Source: Oligoflexia bacterium (GTDB lineage: Bacteria > Bdellovibrionota_G > JANQFH01). Taken from it: 64,000 nt of DNA. A program made the position numbers and the translations under genes. Every line of letters begins with the position of its first letter. The first letter of the stretch is position 1. The DNA is taken from assembly GCA_028277945.1 (NCBI GenBank), contig JANQFH010000013.1, forward strand, positions 50,761 through 114,760, in the 5' to 3' direction. The notes under the pieces were generated by a model. It was not told the DNA's origin. It did not search any database and was given only the letters and a program-made list of their open reading frames with translations. Shown here in pieces: positions 27,136 through 34,810 of the stretch.

Positions 27136-27188
27136 CCCCTGACAGCTCCAATTATTAAAGGAGGGGAAAATAACCAAACTGCCAGGGG
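27136..27188 (-). repeat. Long-loop inverted repeat upstream of the M30-like gene
   Basis: CCCCTGACAG (27136-27145) faces CTGCCAGGGG (27179-27188), ten pairs with one mismatch around a 33-base loop. The first arm also overlaps GACAGCT (27141-27147), which can pair with AGCTGTC (27232-27238), so two alternative pairings exist. It could be a leader structure or operator for the minus-strand lipoprotein gene. No run of T follows on either strand. Confidence 0.35.
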
Positions 27189-27240
27189 CTTTCGAAAAGC
27201 GGCTGGCCCTGATATACCGCGCCTCCATAGCAGCTGTCAA

Positions 27241-27365
27241 CCCCCTTACTACTCTATTTATTAAAAGTATAAAATTATAATTAGTAATAAATTATAACTA
27301 TCTAAATATATTAGATTAATTATTAAATTAAAAGCTAATTTAATCTAAAATATTAATTTTTTCTA
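27241..27365. other. Very AT-rich intergenic segment with inverted repeat
   Basis: About 120 bases between the two divergent lipoprotein genes are almost pure A and T. They contain a 9-base inverted repeat TTAGATTAA (27311-27319) and TTAATCTAA (27340-27348). Such segments often hold UP elements or nucleoid-protein sites for divergent promoters. I cannot pick a convincing -35/-10 pair. Confidence 0.4.
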
Positions 27366-27411
27366 GCGGATTTGTCTTTGCTTTGGGATTACGGTAGAAC
27401 ATAACGCAGTG

Positions 27412-29223
27412 ATGCAACCAAAACAGGTAGGTCAGACTGTAACCGCGCTGCTACTTCTGTGGTTATCTACTGGCTGTCAACAGCATGGTGATAGCCCCTT
27501 GGGTGCGGACCTAGACTTTGACGCAAACAATTACTGTGATGCGCTTATACAGAGCGTAGACTTTGCTCTCGAGGTTCATTATCAACACGATAAGAGCAGT
27601 CGTGATTATGCGTTCCGAAGTGCCGCTCTAGAGGTGGCAAATTACTATGGTCAACCAACAGATCAAACTGCCACGGTAGCTGCTGATCTTGCTAAAGACT
27701 CCTGTGGCAGCCTTTATGGGCTAGCAGGCGTAGAGACACATGAAGAGGCCGACAGTGCCGCCCAATATGAAGCCATTGCAATCGCGCTCCACGGTGCGCT
27801 GCAGAGCCTGGATCCACATTCAAGCTACATACCCCGAGAGTACTCCGCCAGCTTTGTAAACTACCTCCAAGGCAAGCGTTCCGGCACCTTTGGGTTGAGT
27901 TTCTTCTATTCAAAGACCCAGCGCTACTTCTGTCAGTTGCAGCAAATGCGTGCTGAGCAAGAAGAGCCCATTACAACCAGCGCCCTCAAACAAGAGCTGG
28001 CACTCAGCAAAGAGCAGCTTACCTTTCCACCCTATCTCTTGGTCGATGTGGTCTATGGTAACAGTGCCGCCAGCAACGCAGGCCTTGAGACAGGCGATCG
28101 CATCCTCGCTGTAATGAACGAAGAGGGGAGGGAGGTAGTGGTCACTCCAGAAAACCACGCTGAGATCCAACAACTTATAAAAGAGAGCAAACAACAACGC
28201 TTCAGGGTACAGAAACACAGTGGGGAAACCATGGTTGTCGAGCTCGAACGTGGCACGGCTGACGATGCTCCGGTACAGCAGTATCGATGGTTTGAGGAAA
28301 CACTTTACATCAAGCTAGCCAACGTCTCCTATGACGACACCACGGAATTTGGCGCTGCCAAGGCCCTGCGCCAAGCAATTCAAGTAGCGCAACTGGAAAA
28401 GCCGGTTGCTGCACTCGTTCTCGATCTGAGAAACAATCCCGGCGGCTTTATTGGTCAAGCTGTGGAGATCCTCTCCCTGTTTACCGATGGTGGCCCGGTT
28501 GTCTGTTTAGAAGTGCGTGCCAACCCAACCAAGACCATGCGTCAACGTGGCATTGAAGATCGCTGCTGGGAGGCTGAGAAGGGCAGTTTACTTACAGATG
28601 AGGTCCCTATCGTTGTCTTAGCAGATGAAACCACCGCCTCAGCGGGTGAGCTTATTGCCGGGGCGCTGCAAGACTACCGGCGTGGAGCCGTGATGGGAAG
28701 CACGACCTTTGGTAAGTGGAGCGCCTTTGTTGCCTTTGCCTTAACCCCTGCCACCCGCATTGAAGGAGTGCTAACGGTGACAACTTCAATCAACCGAACG
28801 GCCAGCGGCAAAACCGGACAGGGCAGAGGATTAGAGGAAGACCTGCAACTGCGTGATACGAGAGAAACCGTGGTAAAGGATGCCATTCGCGATCAAGTTG
28901 AAGAGAGCCTGGCTACGCTCGGACGAGCCAAGGCGAGAATCTTTCACGAATCCGATTACGGCGCCACCGTCATTCAAGTACCACAGCAGCGGCTAAAACC
29001 GCTCTACCACGCCAGCGCAGCCTTTGACGCCACTATTGGTAATCTACGCCAGGAGTTTTTCGCCGCCCCAATGGATTGCCGTTGGGATCAAACAGATTGT
29101 CTCCAAGAGGCGGCCATGGACTTTGCCGACCTGCTCATTGATGCCACGGATAGAAACCTGCTCAGTTGGCACCGCGGCAGTGAAGCACAGCCCTTGACGC
29201 TCTCTATCGCTAGTGGTTTTTGA
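27412..29223 (+). CDS. S41 C-terminal processing peptidase lipoprotein
   Basis: This is a Prc/Ctp-type serine protease acting outside the cytoplasm. A lipoprotein signal ends at STGC (about residue 22). A PDZ-like region lies at about 205-280 (YGNSAASNAGLETGDRILAV), followed by the S41 core with LRNNPGG. The catalytic Ser411 is in TASAGE and Lys436 in TFGKWS, a 25-residue spacing as in E. coli Prc (numbered from the GTG at 27409). Prc-type enzymes trim envelope proteins and peptidoglycan hydrolases. Here it is alone and divergent from the M30-like lipoprotein, in a 6-kb stretch with three extracytoplasmic protease genes. Confidence 0.87.
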   Translation: MQPKQVGQTVTALLLLWLSTGCQQHGDSPLGADLDFDANNYCDALIQSVDFALEVHYQHDKSSRDYAFRSAALEVANYYGQPTDQTATVAADLAKDSCGSLYGLAGVETHEEADSAAQYEAIAIALHGALQSLDPHSSYIPREYSASFVNYLQGKRSGTFGLSFFYSKTQRYFCQLQQMRAEQEEPITTSALKQELALSKEQLTFPPYLLVDVVYGNSAASNAGLETGDRILAVMNEEGREVVVTPENHAEIQQLIKESKQQRFRVQKHSGETMVVELERGTADDAPVQQYRWFEETLYIKLANVSYDDTTEFGAAKALRQAIQVAQLEKPVAALVLDLRNNPGGFIGQAVEILSLFTDGGPVVCLEVRANPTKTMRQRGIEDRCWEAEKGSLLTDEVPIVVLADETTASAGELIAGALQDYRRGAVMGSTTFGKWSAFVAFALTPATRIEGVLTVTTSINRTASGKTGQGRGLEEDLQLRDTRETVVKDAIRDQVEESLATLGRAKARIFHESDYGATVIQVPQQRLKPLYHASAAFDATIGNLRQEFFAAPMDCRWDQTDCLQEAAMDFADLLIDATDRNLLSWHRGSEAQPLTLSIASGF

Positions 29224-29235
29224 CTTCGAAGATAT

Positions 29236-29264
29236 TTGACTAGTCTATAGACTAGTCGTATAAT
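29236..29264 (+). promoter_or_regulatory. vapBC1 promoter with embedded palindromic operator
   Basis: TTGACT (29236-29241), a 17-base spacer and a perfect TATAAT (29259-29264) precede the antitoxin ATG at 29271. Bases 29238-29257 form a perfect 20-base palindrome made of two GACTAGTC copies separated by TATA, filling the spacer. This is the expected autoregulatory operator of a Phd/VapB antitoxin. Transcription should start at or within a base of the ATG, so the mRNA is probably leaderless. Confidence 0.8.
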
Positions 29265-29270
29265 AAGAGT

Positions 29271-29510
29271 ATGAAAAAAATAGGTGCCTACGAGGCCAAA
29301 ACCCACCTATCCAACCTTTTGGAGAAGGTAGAGCAGGGGCAGAGCTTTACCATTACCAAACGCGGTCAGCCTGTGGCGAAATTGACTCCCGTGGATGTAC
29401 GTCCAGGCCGTTCGGTTCAGACAACCATCCAACGCCTCAAACAGTTCGGAAAAGAGAGTCGTTTGGGGCAAATGAGTCTGCAAGAGCTTAAGGATGAAGG
29501 CCGCCCATAA
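29271..29510 (+). CDS. vapB: Phd/YefM-family antitoxin (VapB-like)
   Basis: The 79-residue antitoxin has the Phd/YefM N-terminal DNA-binding fold: MKKIGAYEAKTHLSNLLEKV, then GQSFTITKRGQPVAKLTPV. Its C-terminal tail (60-79) would wrap the toxin. It overlaps the toxin gene by 17 bases, the standard translational coupling. It should repress its own promoter through the palindrome at 29238-29257. Confidence 0.9.
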   Translation: MKKIGAYEAKTHLSNLLEKVEQGQSFTITKRGQPVAKLTPVDVRPGRSVQTTIQRLKQFGKESRLGQMSLQELKDEGRP

Positions 29511-29928
29511 AGAGAGGCCATTTGTCCTTGATTGCTCCGTCACCATGGCGTGGTGCTTTGCCGATCAGGCCAATAAGCTTACTCATGCTGCCTTAGAGAG
29601 TTTAACAAAACGTGAAGCCTTGGTACCCTCTATATGGTTGTTAGAGGTCACCAATGTTCTTGTGGTTGCTGAAAAGCGCAAGCTCTTGAGTCGGCATCAG
29701 AGTCAAGAGTTTTTGGATCTGCTACGAGATCTACCCATTCGAGTTGAAGGGCTGTCGCAACAGAGAACCTTTGTACATCTTGTCGATCTAGCCCGTCGCC
29801 ACAGTCTTTCAACCTATGACGCTGCCTACCTGGACCTTGCCATAAGAGAGGACATCCCCTTAGTCACTACTGATGCCGCTCTCAAACGTGCGGCGAAAAG
29901 AGCAAAGCTACCAACATTTGCCGGCTAA
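29494..29928 (+). CDS. vapC: PIN-domain ribonuclease toxin (VapC-like)
   Basis: This PIN-domain toxin of 144 residues belongs to a family that cleaves tRNA or rRNA. The acidic site is complete: Asp13 in VLDCSVTMAW, Glu in LLEVTNVL, Asp in TYDAAYLDLA, and Asp in VTTDAAL. It starts with ATG inside the antitoxin gene. Nothing is degraded, so the pair looks functional. Confidence 0.9.
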   Translation: MKAAHKERPFVLDCSVTMAWCFADQANKLTHAALESLTKREALVPSIWLLEVTNVLVVAEKRKLLSRHQSQEFLDLLRDLPIRVEGLSQQRTFVHLVDLARRHSLSTYDAAYLDLAIREDIPLVTTDAALKRAAKRAKLPTFAG

Positions 29929-29947
29929 ACTAACCGTTATGCTTTAC

Positions 29948-30694
29948 CTAACGAGAACGAGTTTTTGCTAGTAGCCGCAAAAGCTCGAGATAGAGCCAAA
30001 TTAACGTCACCAGCAAGACAAAGCCGCCATACCACTCCATAAACTTAGGAGCGCCGTTGCGCTCACCCTGTTCAATGAGATCAAAGTCCATCACTAGGTT
30101 GAGTGCGGCAATGCCAACGACTACCAGGCTAAAGCCAATGCCCACCGGCCCACCACTGTGAATCATGGGAATCGAGGTGCCAAAGAAACCTAAGATCCAG
30201 CTGAACATGTAGACAAGAAAGATGCCACCGGTGGCAGCAGCCACGCCAAGGCGAAACTTATCAGTCACGCGAATCACACGCGACTTGTACAACAACAGCA
30301 TAGCGAGAAACACGCCAAAGGTGGCAAAGACCGCCTGCGAGACAATACCAGGATACTGTGCTTCAAACAGCGCAGAAATAGAACCAAGACAGAGCCCTTC
30401 AAGGGCAGCATAAAGAGGTGCGGTATACATCACCAGCCGTTTGACGAAAAAGGTGAAAATGGCAACTCCCAAACCACCTAAGGCGCCAATGTAGAGAAAG
30501 TGCATGGGGATGGGTGTACGCAGTAGCATCGCCTGCATGGTCTTATCCCAGCTAAAATAAGCCACACCCATGAGTATAAGCAAAAGCAGGGCGCTCTTGT
30601 TGACCGTGCCCTGAATGGTCATGGTGCTACCAGCTACTCTTGGCACTGCACCAAAAACATTGCCCCGCAGGGCTGGGTTAGCAGAACGGATCAT
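29948..30694 (-). CDS. Bax inhibitor-1/YccA-like membrane protein
   Basis: This is a seven-helix integral membrane protein of the TMBIM/BI-1 family, whose bacterial member YetJ leaks calcium in a pH-dependent manner. The 248-residue protein has the late acidic motif LVMDFDLIEQGERNGAPKFMEWYGGFVLLV; the aspartates there correspond to the calcium-gate pair. AAGGAG lies five bases before the ATG at 30694, which decides the start over the GTG two codons upstream. It is convergent with vapC1. Confidence 0.88.
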   Translation of the reverse strand: MIRSANPALRGNVFGAVPRVAGSTMTIQGTVNKSALLLLILMGVAYFSWDKTMQAMLLRTPIPMHFLYIGALGGLGVAIFTFFVKRLVMYTAPLYAALEGLCLGSISALFEAQYPGIVSQAVFATFGVFLAMLLLYKSRVIRVTDKFRLGVAAATGGIFLVYMFSWILGFFGTSIPMIHSGGPVGIGFSLVVVGIAALNLVMDFDLIEQGERNGAPKFMEWYGGFVLLVTLIWLYLELLRLLAKTRSR

Positions 30695-30700
30695 AATCAC

Positions 30701-30960
30701 TCCTTACAACAGATTCACAGCAGTGCCCATCTTACCAAATTATTACCCTGTCTGAAACGCATCTCGCAATTAATTGCCGATCAGGTAACTCTGGTTGCAC
30801 ACCCTTTATGGAAGGTATCACATTAAATTTATTGGGGTATCCAAAGCTCTCCTAGCTCTAGCCGTCACCATAGTTGCGGAATCGTATAGATGGCTCTGCC
30901 AATCATACAGCTGCCTAGGAAAAAGATACCATAATTTCAATATATTACATTAAAAAGTTC
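30701..30960. other. Intergenic region with GGTATC repeats
   Basis: No gene was found in this stretch between the BI-1 gene and the small exported protein. It contains GGTATC in direct orientation at 30814-30819 and 30836-30841 and inverted as GATACC at 30925-30930. Because a sigma-54-like promoter lies just downstream, these could be activator sites, but they are short and could be chance. Confidence 0.3.
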
Positions 30961-30977
30961 TTGGCACACCTCTAGCA
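30961..30977 (+). promoter_or_regulatory. Sigma-54-like -24/-12 promoter
   Basis: TTGGCAC (30961-30967), five bases, then TAGCA (30973-30977) place GG at -25/-24 and GC at -13/-12 with exactly the spacing RpoN requires. There is one mismatch to TTGGCAC-N5-TTGCA. Transcription would start near 30988, 44 bases before the ATG at 31032. No good sigma-70 boxes are in the same place. Confidence 0.5.
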
Positions 30978-31031
30978 TTTCAAACTGACCAATTCTGCTC
31001 TGTTAATAAGGTCTCAATAAGGAGAATCATC

Positions 31032-31568
31032 ATGAAATATTTCTATCCCGGACTTTTGATTCTACATTTGGCACTAGCCGCGCCACATGCTTTGGCAGAC
31101 GCACCTCAGGTATGTGGCGGTGATCCTGTAAGCTTTCTTGCAGCGGGTTCTTCTGGGCAGGGTTTTGGCATAGGAAAAACACAAGCCACAGCAATAGCTG
31201 CCGCTGCTGAAGATGCCGTTGAAAAAGATATAAAAGGCCAATTTGAATGTGAGGACTGTCCAGATGGAGAGCCATGCGCGAAAAAGGTAGAGAACGTAGA
31301 TGCTGAAGGTTCTAATATGCAAGATCCCACCAATGATTGTCAAAAAACAGTAACATCAGGAACTGGGACAATATGGTGGTCGTGTAACGGTATGGTAAAT
31401 ATAGAGCCCGACGAGGATGGAAACCAGCCTTCTGGGGACGGCCGTTGTGATGACTGCGGAGGTATGGGCTGTGGATCTGGCGGTGGTTCAGGTGGCGGCG
31501 GTGGTGGTTTTGGTATCTGCCTGGATGAGGAGCTGGACGAATTAGGATTTGAATTGGAATCACGCTAG
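31032..31568 (+). CDS. Small exported Cys- and Gly-rich protein
   Basis: AAGGAG seven bases before the ATG and a clean signal peptide (cleavage likely after ALADA, about residue 23) show that this 178-residue protein is made and exported. It has CEDCPDGEPC and CDDCGGMGC motifs and a run of about a dozen mostly Gly/Ser residues, and it ends in a short acidic tail. I do not recognise a family. The cysteine pairs could bind metal or form disulfides. It stands alone between two toxin-antitoxin pairs, with an apparent sigma-54 promoter. Confidence 0.7.
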   Translation: MKYFYPGLLILHLALAAPHALADAPQVCGGDPVSFLAAGSSGQGFGIGKTQATAIAAAAEDAVEKDIKGQFECEDCPDGEPCAKKVENVDAEGSNMQDPTNDCQKTVTSGTGTIWWSCNGMVNIEPDEDGNQPSGDGRCDDCGGMGCGSGGGSGGGGGGFGICLDEELDELGFELESR

Positions 31569-31648
31569 TAGCCAGTATGGCTGCTGGTGTCCGGTTTACT
31601 TACGTCGCATAAGATATGTTATGTAAAGTTTTAGCAGGCCAACTGATG

Positions 31649-32026
31649 CTACTCCCACAGCGACTCCTGATAGTTGGCTAAGATACCCTCATCCCTAGTA
31701 ACTAAAGAGGCACCTTCAAGCATAGCATGGCTTACAATCAGACGATCAAATGGATCTCGCGTCCACTTCTGTTTAACCGCCTCTTCAATAAGTAAATTCA
31801 AAGGAACGTTGTGCAGTATAAGACCGACTTTTTCATATAAGTAGTCTAAAACCTCTTTCCCAGAAACCTTAATGCGATTGGTTTCATAGAGGTACTGCAA
31901 CTCAAGTTTGACAAAGGGAGAGACAAAAAGATCCTCTTGCTCTAACCTTCTTTGCAGACTTTCAGGAAATTTATCGATTTCGCCCTGATAGAGCCAGATA
32001 ACCGCATTGGTATCTAAGAAAACCAC
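31649..32026 (-). CDS. vapC: PIN-domain ribonuclease toxin (VapC-like)
   Basis: This is a second PIN toxin, unrelated in detail to the one at 29494. It has Asp in VFLDTNAVIW, Glu in KLELQYL, Asp in DPFDRLIVSHA and Asp in TRDEGIL. The frame is open to an ATG at 32086, but PIN proteins start just before LDTN. The GTG at 32026, five bases after the antitoxin stop, gives a normal 125-residue protein. The start is therefore uncertain. Confidence 0.87.
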   Translation of the reverse strand: MVFLDTNAVIWLYQGEIDKFPESLQRRLEQEDLFVSPFVKLELQYLYETNRIKVSGKEVLDYLYEKVGLILHNVPLNLLIEEAVKQKWTRDPFDRLIVSHAMLEGASLVTRDEGILANYQESLWE

Positions 32027-32030
32027 TGAA

Positions 32031-32255
32031 CTAACCGTTCCACTCCGATGACCAATCAATGTGTTCAAAACGATCCGAATCTTCATCGGTTAACGACTGC
32101 TTTTGCAAACGAGATAGCTTTCGAAACAGCCGACTCTTAGGCACAATGCTTAACGTGGTTTCACCGCGTTGGATGTCAACCGGCTCGCCGGTTTTGGCAA
32201 CCCGATCCAAAATACGGTAGATATTCTCACGAAGTTTTGACGCGGTTAATTTCAT
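32031..32255 (-). CDS. vapB: Phd/YefM-like antitoxin (VapB-like)
   Basis: The 74-residue protein has an N-terminal Phd-like pattern (KLTASKLRENIYRILDRVAKTGEPVDI, then TTLSIVPKSR) and an acidic, tryptophan-containing tail that would bind the toxin. It lies immediately upstream of the PIN toxin on the same strand. Its promoter carries ACGTAC repeats, as expected for autoregulation. Confidence 0.87.
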   Translation of the reverse strand: MKLTASKLRENIYRILDRVAKTGEPVDIQRGETTLSIVPKSRLFRKLSRLQKQSLTDEDSDRFEHIDWSSEWNG

Positions 32256-32296
32256 ACGTACTATCTAATATAACGTACGTACGTCATTCAAATCAA
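32256..32296 (-). promoter_or_regulatory. vapBC2 promoter with ACGTAC operator repeats
   Basis: On the minus strand there is TTGATT (32296-32291), an 18-base spacer, and TATATT (32272-32267). The ATG at 32255 follows 11 bases later, so the leader is only about four or five bases. The spacer contains the 12-base palindrome ACGTACGTACGT (32273-32284), and another ACGTAC lies at 32256-32261. This fits antitoxin autorepression. Confidence 0.6.
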
Positions 32297-32470
32297 GCGG
32301 GTCCCCGCAGCCACAAGTAGCACCAAGCTCTTGTTGGTGGGACAACCACGCCGCAACTCCGGAAAAAACTCTAATCAAAAAGCTACTTCCGATATAATTA
32401 CTTAATATTACGATACTATTTAGATAGGTTCGAGCTCAACACACGGCACAGTTATTGCTCAACATTGAAG

Positions 32471-34798
32471 ATGGTGGATAAGACCTTGGCTAGCCATATT
32501 TACTACCGACTCACTCTGCTAGTGACAGTAACCATCATCTTGGTATGGGCCCTGCCCCATGCCGTGGCCGAGCCATACAATCAGACATGCCACCGGGCTC
32601 GGGATATGACTGCAAGCCTTACCCATGAATCCGACCAACTTGATAGGGATGTTGCTGCAGCTGCTGAATTAGCCTGCTTAGAGGAGCTGCTAAAGCGCGG
32701 TCACTTAGTTGATTTTCAAGTTGAGGAGAACGGTAAGGAGATTGTCTTCTCCGGGCCGGTATTTGAGCAATACGCCAAAATTGTCGATGATGCAGGTATT
32801 AAAGGCCAGTTCAAATTGGCGGCTTCAAGCATACTGGCCACAGGCATGACCCGCATACAGCTGCCCTATCTACAGGAGTATTTCGAACAGCTTGCCAACA
32901 CGGCTCAAGGTTATGGCGACTGTGCGACTTCCCTCTCTACCTGTGACCGCCAATTGGAGCTTGCCCTATCCATTGCTCCAGAATCTGCTGGGGCCGCCCA
33001 CCGTATGGTGCAAGGGCAAGATGTGGCTATTAGGTCAACATGGCCGGACGGCGTGTTGAAAGATGCCTACTTATTGCGACTTCGAGCCGTCAACATGTAC
33101 GCGCTCTTCTTTGCTTACTCCGAAATCCATCCCAATGGACAGACACCCATCTGGCGAGGCTGGAGTCCGATTTTTGGTGAGGATGCTGCAAACAAGCGCT
33201 CCATGCAAGAGTTTTCAGGTGAACTTCGAGCAACCGCTGCCGATATCGAGCGATTTACCTATATCTGGGACGAGGCCGATTTAGCTGTGGTTGTTGAGGG
33301 AGATGTTATTGAGGTAGAACGCTCTTCAAAACTCACCCAGGATGACTCAGAGAGCTTGGCTTCTATGGCAGCCTCCTCTCTTAGACCGCAAATAGCTCTG
33401 CTACGAGGACTCTCCCTCTATCTCTATCGTCTACGCGAATTTGACAACAACGGTGGTTACCTGCGTTTTGATTTTAATCTCTGGTTTAAAGACCGTCTTG
33501 AAAGACTGCGGGAACGCAGACAGGCTCCTAATGTTGTAGCGATGTTGGTCCTGTTTACCGAGGTTGAAGTCAAACTACCATGGCGACAAGAGTGGTTGCA
33601 GCTGATCCAAGCTGCGGTCGATGCCTATCCCGAAGCTGGTCTGGACGATTTTCGCACTTACGCACAAAACACGGTCGATGCACAAGATGATTACGCACGC
33701 GAAATGCTCGGGCAATACAATCTTACTGAACTGTTTGAACATGAAAAGCGTATGGTTGAATATAATAAAACGACACCCTCTATCTATGCCTTTACACAAG
33801 ATTTGAGCGATCGCTTGACTAGCGCAGAAATGGTTAGACAACAACTAGACACTGCAAAGGACGAAACCGAAGTGCGCAAGAAGGCAAAACAAAATCAACT
33901 AAGCGATGAGTTGACATTCATTGAATCAGATCTCTTTGCCATGACCTGTCTGACGAAATTGCCCACTAGTGATGGCTATAAGCCCAGCGGGCATATGCAG
34001 CTACCTTTTCATGGCCTGGACATTCCACTCTCTGCTTGCGGCTACGACCCGAATGCAAGCGAGATCAGTGCAGCCTTTATTGAGAGTTTCAACCACGAGA
34101 TGGTGTGGAAACAGATTAAGATTCATGGCGGTATTCACGCTCTGACTACAGCCATAATGCTGATATCAGTACCGATATCGCTTGGCTTGGGTGGTGTTGC
34201 TGTGGCAGCTTTGGGGCGTGCAGCCACAACGTCGGCAATGGCGGCCTTTCTTGTTCGCGGTGCTATGCAAAAGGTGACGTCAAAAGCATTGGCAGCATTC
34301 TTCCTTCATTCGGCAAGTGCATCTTTTCTTGCACTTTTTGGTATTAAGCCGCTGTGGGATGATGATAAGAGCGTCGGACAAAACCTACTGTATCATAGCA
34401 AGGGCTTCTTTTTTGCGTTTGCAATCCTCTATGTGCATCCCCTGGCGCAGCGATTTGGTAGCAATTTGGCCAACAGGGCTATACCTGGACCGACCGGAAC
34501 CGTGCAGGTGGAGCTCTTAGGATGGGGCACGGGTATGACTGTCGATACCGTGGTCTTCGTTACCAACGATGTCGTCCACATTTGTGTAGATCGGTTGTTG
34601 GCGGCAGAGGGGACGCATGTACCATCAGAGAGCTGGTACGATATTATCACGCGAAATCTCTACTATGCTGCCGTGTTTAACAGTGTCTTGGGCAAAGGCG
34701 TAGGCCGCGCTGGCGAGTGGATCGAAGGTACTGGAGTCAATATGCTACCAGCCCCGAAGCCGGCTCCCCTGCCCGCCTGGGCACAACCGACTGGTTGA
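32471..34798 (+). CDS. Large exported protein of unknown function with C-terminal membrane domain
   Basis: I do not recognise a family. A signal peptide or anchor lies at about residues 15-36. About 520 soluble, mostly helical residues follow with a handful of cysteines. Then come several hydrophobic, Gly/Ala-rich helices (about 560-690, e.g. TTAIMLISVPISLGLGGVAVAAL). The tail is short and proline-rich. The ATG at 32471 is used; a TTG two codons earlier is possible. A TATAAT occurs at 32393-32398 upstream. It is followed 12 bases later by another unknown exported protein, so the two form an operon. The helical glycine-rich membrane region suggests a membrane-inserted platform; this is inference. 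Confidence 0.65.
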   Translation: MVDKTLASHIYYRLTLLVTVTIILVWALPHAVAEPYNQTCHRARDMTASLTHESDQLDRDVAAAAELACLEELLKRGHLVDFQVEENGKEIVFSGPVFEQYAKIVDDAGIKGQFKLAASSILATGMTRIQLPYLQEYFEQLANTAQGYGDCATSLSTCDRQLELALSIAPESAGAAHRMVQGQDVAIRSTWPDGVLKDAYLLRLRAVNMYALFFAYSEIHPNGQTPIWRGWSPIFGEDAANKRSMQEFSGELRATAADIERFTYIWDEADLAVVVEGDVIEVERSSKLTQDDSESLASMAASSLRPQIALLRGLSLYLYRLREFDNNGGYLRFDFNLWFKDRLERLRERRQAPNVVAMLVLFTEVEVKLPWRQEWLQLIQAAVDAYPEAGLDDFRTYAQNTVDAQDDYAREMLGQYNLTELFEHEKRMVEYNKTTPSIYAFTQDLSDRLTSAEMVRQQLDTAKDETEVRKKAKQNQLSDELTFIESDLFAMTCLTKLPTSDGYKPSGHMQLPFHGLDIPLSACGYDPNASEISAAFIESFNHEMVWKQIKIHGGIHALTTAIMLISVPISLGLGGVAVAALGRAATTSAMAAFLVRGAMQKVTSKALAAFFLHSASASFLALFGIKPLWDDDKSVGQNLLYHSKGFFFAFAILYVHPLAQRFGSNLANRAIPGPTGTVQVELLGWGTGMTVDTVVFVTNDVVHICVDRLLAAEGTHVPSESWYDIITRNLYYAAVFNSVLGKGVGRAGEWIEGTGVNMLPAPKPAPLPAWAQPTG

Positions 34799-34810
34799 GG
34801 TTATTAGGTA

